In this document: piece by piece, positions 6,523 to 10,555 of the stretch
How positions within the stretch are numbered: the first letter of the stretch is position 1
Layout of the letters: each line of letters opens with the position of its first letter
Source: an uncultured Mycoplasmatota bacterium
GTDB lineage: Bacteria; Bacillota_I; Bacilli_A; RF39; UBA660
Direction of reading: 5' to 3'
Assembly: GCA_947297555.1 (NCBI GenBank)
Contig: CAMYTM010000010.1
Span: forward strand, 1 to 10,555
Length of the DNA stretch: 10,555 nucleotides
Program-made: the position numbers and the translations under genes
The notes under the pieces: model-generated
Told to the model about the DNA's origin: nothing
Database searches by the model: none
Seen by the model: only the letters and a program-made list of their open reading frames with translations

Positions 6523-6957
6523 TTATAAAAATTCTTTTAATCCTTTAATATTATTTTTTAAAGAAGCAAGCAGTTTTTCTGCTAACGCATAGGCTTCTTG
6601 ATCACTCTCATTATAAGAATTCATAGCAATCTCTAACTTCTCAATGCCTTTCGTTGTTCCCTCTGCCATCATTTTTGCAATTTCACGATCATCTTTATTT
6701 TTCATAAGTTTTACTTCACTCATAATTTTACTGTTCATTTTGACCATTTTGCCAAGTTCCTTTTCTTTTGCACCATAGGAAGCAAAAATATTTTCACTTT
6801 CATTTACGATTTCATCATATTCTTTTCTTTGATTTTCTAAAAAATCACGAAAAGTTGATTTTGATACTTTATCGATGACGTCATTAATTCCAATAACACC
6901 CATTTCACATATTTGATAAATAGAGTTTAAGAATTCAATATTTTGATTATCTTTCAT
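6523..6957 (-). CDS. Conserved helical (ferritin-like/DUF2383-like) protein of unknown function
   Basis: 144 residues, Lys/Glu/Met/Asn-rich, with no signal peptide or membrane segment. Four amphipathic helices can be picked out: about 5-30 (FLNSIYQICEMGVIGINDVI), 33-60, 64-92 (KELGKMVKMNSKIMSEVKLM) and 94-142 with a break near 113-117. This resembles the four-helix-bundle proteins of about 145 residues common in Bacillota, with the recurring CEMGVIGI near the N-terminus and a G-T-x-x-G element (GTTKGIEK) in helix 4. I see no ExxH pair, so iron binding is not supported. ATG 6957 follows GGGTGAT at 5-nt spacing, but that site lies inside a terminator-like hairpin. It is 40 bp downstream of the RNase J-like gene with no promoter of its own visible, so it probably depends on readthrough from there. 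The DUF2383 comparison is from memory; the role is unknown. Confidence 0.8.
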   Translation of the reverse strand: MKDNQNIEFLNSIYQICEMGVIGINDVIDKVSKSTFRDFLENQRKEYDEIVNESENIFASYGAKEKELGKMVKMNSKIMSEVKLMKNKDDREIAKMMAEGTTKGIEKLEIAMNSYNESDQEAYALAEKLLASLKNNIKGLKEFL

Positions 6958-6986
6958 AAAAAATCACCCATTACTAGTATGGATGA
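6958..6986 (-). terminator. Terminator-like hairpin that contains the ribosome site of the next gene
   Basis: Minus strand: TCATCCAT (6979-6986), 7-nt loop, ATGGGTGA (6964-6971), eight pairs of which one is G-U, followed immediately by six T (6958-6963) and then the ATG of the next gene at 6957. The G-U pair forms only in minus-strand RNA; on the plus strand it is a C-A mismatch. The 3' arm holds GGGTGA, the Shine-Dalgarno of the downstream gene. Confidence 0.6.
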
Positions 6987-6997
6987 ATTTTTACTCT

Positions 6998-8632
6998 TTA
7001 TACTTCTTGGACAACAGCGATAATCATTGGTTTGCATTCCGTTTCTTCAAATAAATATTTACTTAGTTCTGTTCTAATTTCTGTTTTGATTTTATTAAAA
7101 TCTACGAAATTATCTACAATATTTCTAGTAATTACATCTTCTGCTATTTTTTTGATTTCTCGTATTATTTCTTTGGAATCTTTTACATAAATAAATCCTC
7201 TTGTAGTAACTTCTGGTCCTACAAGTAAATTTTTTGTCTTTTTGCTTAAAGTTGCACTTATTAAAACAATCCCATTTTCACTTAGCATTTCACGATCTTT
7301 TATTACAAGTTCTCCAACATCATCACTTGATTTTCCGTCAATTAAAATATCATTTACTTTAATATGTTCTGTTGTCTCTTTTAAATTACCATCTTCAAAA
7401 CAAACAACATCTCCATTTTGTTTTAAAATGATATTTTCCTTAGAAATGCCTAAAGAACATGCTAAATCTGCATTTTGGACTAAATAACGATATTCCCCTT
7501 TCACAGGCATATAATATTTAGGATTTGTGAGTTTTAACATTAACATTAAATCTTCACCAGAAGCATGATGCAATATATTTTTATCTTTTGGAATGCTGAT
7601 AATACGACATCCAAACATCGAAAGTTCATTTTCAATTTTAACAAGCAATTTTTCATTGCTATCATATCTTGGCTCTGCAAATATAACAGTGTCAGTTGGC
7701 TTTAAATGAATATAACGATCATATCCATTCATGACTTTACTAATAGATGCATATGGATTTTCTTTATCATCACATAAAAGTAGGATAGCATCTTCATCAT
7801 CAATATTAGATAAATCTCCTAATAAATCCTCTGGAAATGTTAAATAACCTTCTTTTTTTGCAAATGTAACAACATTTTGTAACTTTTTTCCCATTAATAC
7901 TATTTTACGATGTTTATTTAATGCACTATTAAAAATATCTTGAATGGTATAAAGATGAGTAGGAAGCACTAAAAATAATAAACGCTCTTCATATTTATTT
8001 ACAATATCTTTAAAAAAATCTTCTAAACGGTGAGAAGGTGATGTATGTCCTACTCTTTCTGAAAAGGTAGATTCACTCATTAAACAAAGAACGCCTTGTT
8101 TTCCAACATATGCAATACGACCTAAATCCATGTCATAATGCCCTGTCATTTTAGAATCAATAATAAAATCTCCTGTATAACAAATTGCACCGTCTTTTGT
8201 ATTTATAACGTACATAACAGAATCAGGGCAACTATGTGATACTGTAATAGGAAATATACTCACACCGCCAAAATTCAACTTTTTATGAGGAGTAATCTCC
8301 ATGATATTTTTTTCAGGTACACCAGACTCTAAAAGTACATATTTTGTAAATTTCGTGGCAAACAAACGAATATCTGGAATATTTTTTACTAAATCACTTG
8401 CTCCCCCCATATTTTCATAATGGCCATGGGTTAAGAATATCCCTCTAATTCTCTTTTTATTTTTTACCAAATACTCAAAATCTGGAATTACATAGTCAAT
8501 TCCTAGCATATTGCCACTTGCATATTTTAAGCCACAATCAAAAACGAAAATACTTTTATCTATTTCTACTACATATGTATTTTTTCCACTTTCATCAAGT
8601 CCACCCAGACTAAAAATCTTTATTTTACTCAT
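6998..8632 (-). CDS. rnj: Ribonuclease J-family protein with degenerate active site (RNase J2-like)
   Basis: RNase J enzymes are metallo-beta-lactamase/beta-CASP nucleases that process and degrade mRNA and rRNA, with 5'-exo and endo activity. The 544 residues match the usual length near 555. In order: a beta-lactamase fold opening with FSLGGLDESGKNTYVVE (7-23), HGHYEN (69-74) where active enzymes have HxHxDH, H133 in SHSCPDS, D155 in YTGDF, the beta-CASP region (about 200-350) and HHASGEDL (355-362), which lacks the second His block of the usual SGHA. PVKGEYR (376-382) has Lys where active enzymes have His, and a C-terminal domain ends the protein. Asp to Glu and His to Asn in the first motif, plus the lost His residues, suggest weak or no catalysis. 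B. subtilis RNase J2 is a known partner subunit with an altered first motif. MSKIKIF at 8632 is chosen because the in-frame extension to 8749 crosses the promoter. A fully active paralogue should exist elsewhere (inference). Confidence 0.9.
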   Translation of the reverse strand: MSKIKIFSLGGLDESGKNTYVVEIDKSIFVFDCGLKYASGNMLGIDYVIPDFEYLVKNKKRIRGIFLTHGHYENMGGASDLVKNIPDIRLFATKFTKYVLLESGVPEKNIMEITPHKKLNFGGVSIFPITVSHSCPDSVMYVINTKDGAICYTGDFIIDSKMTGHYDMDLGRIAYVGKQGVLCLMSESTFSERVGHTSPSHRLEDFFKDIVNKYEERLLFLVLPTHLYTIQDIFNSALNKHRKIVLMGKKLQNVVTFAKKEGYLTFPEDLLGDLSNIDDEDAILLLCDDKENPYASISKVMNGYDRYIHLKPTDTVIFAEPRYDSNEKLLVKIENELSMFGCRIISIPKDKNILHHASGEDLMLMLKLTNPKYYMPVKGEYRYLVQNADLACSLGISKENIILKQNGDVVCFEDGNLKETTEHIKVNDILIDGKSSDDVGELVIKDREMLSENGIVLISATLSKKTKNLLVGPEVTTRGFIYVKDSKEIIREIKKIAEDVITRNIVDNFVDFNKIKTEIRTELSKYLFEETECKPMIIAVVQEV

Positions 8633-8695
8633 AATAAATCTCTCTTTTCTAATTATTAAATCAATTTCTTTTTTTAAAGTTTTTTTCTGCCCTTT

Positions 8696-8724
8696 ATTAT
8701 AACAAAAAAAGAAACGGTTTTCAA
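8696..8724 (-). promoter_or_regulatory. Sigma-70/SigA-type promoter of the RNase J-like gene
   Basis: Minus strand: -35 TTGAAA (8719-8724), 17-nt spacer, perfect -10 TATAAT (8696-8701). Transcription should begin near 8690, leaving a leader of about 57 nt before ATG 8632 with a purine-rich AGAGAG as a modest ribosome site. Confidence 0.75.
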
Positions 8725-8739
8725 TTCTTTTCGAACAAC

Positions 8740-8764
8740 AAAAAAACAACCGAAAGTTTGGTCA
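8740..8764 (-). terminator. Candidate short terminator after the coiled-coil membrane protein gene
   Basis: Minus strand TGACC (8760-8764, including the TGA stop), 8-nt loop, GGTTG (8747-8751), then seven T (8740-8746). The stem is 5 bp with two G-U pairs, so it is weak; position and T run are right for the end of this transcript. Confidence 0.35.
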
Positions 8765-10471
8765 GTCATTTTTATCAAATAATTCTACTTTATTAAAAAC
8801 TTTATTTTCTATTTTTAACGTTCTAGTTAAATCTTTTCTTACTTCTTCTACATCTTTCTTTAGACTTTCATAATTTTCAATATAAGGAAGTAATTTCCCG
8901 ATAGCACTAAATAGTTCTTTGTTTTCAGTAAATAAATTTGTAGCGATTCTATAAAGTTCACTTAATTCCATTTCTTTTTCATTAATGCCTTGTTTATATT
9001 TTGTTCGTTTTTTGTAATTTTTAACAAAATTATCAAGTGCTAATACAAATCCCCAAATTAATTCTTCGCTTGTTACTTCGCTTGTTACATCTTCTATTGT
9101 TAGAGTACATGTCTTTCCTAAAAGTGAAGACTCTATTTCATAATCTATTATTCCTGCCAATATAAGAAACATAATAAAAAATGCAATATGCCATCCTTTA
9201 CTATATCCTTCTAATTCTTCTACTGTTACTAGTTTTTCAACAACAGAATACGTCTCCGTATATAAGTCACTTAAATTTAGTGATGTTTTGTATTCTTGTG
9301 AATTTTCTCCAGTAATTCCAAGTGCTTCTAGATTCACATTTAAATATTCTTCTAATGGCATTTCCTCTAGATTATTTAAATCAAACGTTAAAACATCTCT
9401 TTCATAATATCCATCTTCTTGTAGTTCGTAAGGAGAATATTCTTTTAGTTGAATTGTATCTATTTGTTCAGAAAAAATTTCTTCTTTCACAGGCAATTTT
9501 CCATCCACAGAACTGTAACTATCTATGGCAACCTTATATTCTTTACTACACCACCTTACCACTTTTTCACCTAATTTATAACTTCCTACTACTAAACCCA
9601 CAATAGTCCCTAGAGAAGTTGCAAATAAAGCCACATTTCCATACATTCTTTTTAGATATTCTCTCGTTAATTTTTTTCGTTTGGCAATTGCCTTCTTATT
9701 TTTATCTATGTCTTTTGCTAATTCCTTTGCCTTTTTATAATAACTACTAGATTGTTTAGATAAATCTTCAATTTGTTCTTCTAATTCTTTTTTACTTCCA
9801 GTTGATTTAATAATGGTAGAAATGAAATCTTCGTCTACATAATTAGCATTTATTCCTTCTGCTTCAATTTTATTTTTTTGTGAGCGAACTAAAGCGTATT
9901 TTTTATCCTTTAAATCCAATTGTTCTAACTCTTTTTTTATTTGCTTATCAAAATTATACGTATGTATTTCGTCTTTTCGTAGTTCTTGCAATGTTGGACT
10001 TGTCTCCAACAATTTTATTTCTTCTTTAATAAATGCATAAGTTAACTTGTAGATATCTTCTACTAAAAGTCCTTCTACTTGATAATCTAAAGTATCTGAC
10101 TTTTTTAATTTATCTAATAATAGTAACAATTGACCACGAAATTGTTCTAATTCTTCTTTCTCTTTCTCTTTATTCCCTATAAACTCTTTTAAAACTTGAT
10201 TAAAAGAAGACACTTTAAGATAAATTTCATATTTGTTTAGTTCAAAATAGACACCTTCCAATTTAGAAATGGCTTTTATATAAGCATTTACCATAAATCC
10301 GTCTTCAAAAATTGTATCTGGATGATAAGAAGTTTCTATATTACATTTTGCAATAATTTCTTCTATTAAATTTTCGTATTTTGTAACATCTAATCCAATG
10401 TTTTTTAATCGTTCTAATGCTTTTCTTACTTTATAAATATGTGTTTCTAATTCAATGGCTTTATCGTTCAT
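8762..10471 (-). CDS. Coiled-coil membrane protein of unknown function
   Basis: 569 residues, not recognised. The N-terminal part (1-277) is highly charged and mostly helical, with coiled-coil-like stretches near 95-125, 145-205 and 225-275 (ELEEQIEDLSK and KKAKELAKDIDKNKK). Membrane segment 1 is about 278-297 (NVALFATSLGTIVGLVVG), preceded by a strongly basic KRKKLTREYLKR. A region of about 128 residues rich in Glu, Tyr and Ser follows (298-425), then membrane segment 2 about 427-444 (WHIAFFIMFLILAGII), and a second charged helical part to the end (445-569, with KNYKKRTKYK). The basic flanks suggest both ends are cytoplasmic and the middle is outside the membrane. There is no signal peptide, enzyme motif or nucleotide-binding loop. 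ATG 10471 follows AAGGGGAG at 6 nt, a strong ribosome site, and the gene ends in TGA 67 bp before the RNase J promoter -10. Function unknown; a membrane scaffold or sensor is conceivable but unsupported. Confidence 0.85.
   Translation of the reverse strand: MNDKAIELETHIYKVRKALERLKNIGLDVTKYENLIEEIIAKCNIETSYHPDTIFEDGFMVNAYIKAISKLEGVYFELNKYEIYLKVSSFNQVLKEFIGNKEKEKEELEQFRGQLLLLLDKLKKSDTLDYQVEGLLVEDIYKLTYAFIKEEIKLLETSPTLQELRKDEIHTYNFDKQIKKELEQLDLKDKKYALVRSQKNKIEAEGINANYVDEDFISTIIKSTGSKKELEEQIEDLSKQSSSYYKKAKELAKDIDKNKKAIAKRKKLTREYLKRMYGNVALFATSLGTIVGLVVGSYKLGEKVVRWCSKEYKVAIDSYSSVDGKLPVKEEIFSEQIDTIQLKEYSPYELQEDGYYERDVLTFDLNNLEEMPLEEYLNVNLEALGITGENSQEYKTSLNLSDLYTETYSVVEKLVTVEELEGYSKGWHIAFFIMFLILAGIIDYEIESSLLGKTCTLTIEDVTSEVTSEELIWGFVLALDNFVKNYKKRTKYKQGINEKEMELSELYRIATNLFTENKELFSAIGKLLPYIENYESLKKDVEEVRKDLTRTLKIENKVFNKVELFDKND
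9064..9087. repeat. 12-bp tandem duplication inside the coiled-coil membrane protein gene
   Basis: CTTCGCTTGTTA occurs twice in a row on the plus strand. It is in frame and encodes the repeated VTSE of DVTSEVTSEEL at about residues 462-471. It looks like a replication-slippage duplication that added four residues. Confidence 0.7.
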
Positions 10472-10497
10472 AAAAAACTCCCCTTAAACTGTTTGGT

Positions 10498-10503
10498 ATT
10501 ATA
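10498..10503 (-). promoter_or_regulatory. -10 box of the coiled-coil membrane protein gene
   Basis: A perfect TATAAT on the minus strand places the transcription start near 10491, about 20 nt before ATG 10471. The matching -35 box would fall near 10521-10526 and is replaced by the G run, so only half the promoter can be seen. Confidence 0.6.
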
Positions 10504-10506
10504 GGG

Positions 10507-10555
<49 letters not shown>

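Noticed and set aside
8633..8749. 39-residue N-terminal extension of the RNase J-like protein
   Set aside because: It crosses the promoter at 8696-8724, is low-complexity (FFCC, FFFC), and RNase J proteins begin at the MSKIKIF strand.

Overview
The window is a low-GC (roughly 30 percent by eye), AT-rich stretch of a bacterial chromosome. Every recognisable gene lies on the minus strand, so transcription runs right to left. The gene set (FtsK/SpoIIIE translocase, an RNase J-type metallo-beta-lactamase nuclease, a dGTPase-family HD protein, a CDP-alcohol phosphatidyltransferase), the GGTGA/GGAAG-type Shine-Dalgarno sites and the TTGaca-17-TATAAT promoters suggest a small-genome Bacillota/Mycoplasmatota-type bacterium, for example an uncultured gut lineage of the Bacilli; this placement is inference. 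Two genes end in TGA and tryptophan is written TGG, so the standard bacterial code (11) fits and a Mycoplasma-type code does not. The right edge is a run of 48 G, which looks like a sequencing artefact at a contig end rather than genome.

Layout from right to left, in the direction of transcription. (1) 8762-10471: a 569-residue coiled-coil protein with two membrane segments and no recognised family; its -10 box abuts the poly-G. (2) 6998-8632: an RNase J paralogue with its own promoter and several altered metal-site residues. It is followed after 40 bp by a 144-residue helical protein (6523-6957) whose Shine-Dalgarno lies inside a terminator-like hairpin. (3) 5316-6377: a one-piece fusion of a CDP-alcohol phosphatidyltransferase with an HD hydrolase domain, from its own promoter. 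It overlaps by 23 bp a transglutaminase-like gene (4496-5338) that carries an in-frame TGA three codons after the presumed catalytic Cys. (4) 2183-4417: ftsK from its own promoter, followed after 13 bp by a dGTPase-family gene (1081-2169) that has an intact ribosome site and start but an in-frame TAA at codon 11; an intrinsic terminator overlaps its stop. (5) 658-1021: a decayed lipoprotein-like gene with a clear lipobox. (6) 1-547: a 16S rRNA-type class I methyltransferase starting at TTG with a textbook promoter and running off the left edge.

Most genes are housekeeping: chromosome segregation (FtsK), dNTP control (dGTPase), RNA turnover (RNase J), phospholipid head-group chemistry (PgsA-like) and rRNA modification. 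I see no defence system, mobile element, CRISPR array, tRNA or rRNA. The unusual points are the phosphatidyltransferase-HD fusion, the degenerate RNase J, and three interrupted genes within about 5 kb. Two of those are broken by one nonsense codon each, TAA and TGA, so no single codon reassignment explains both.
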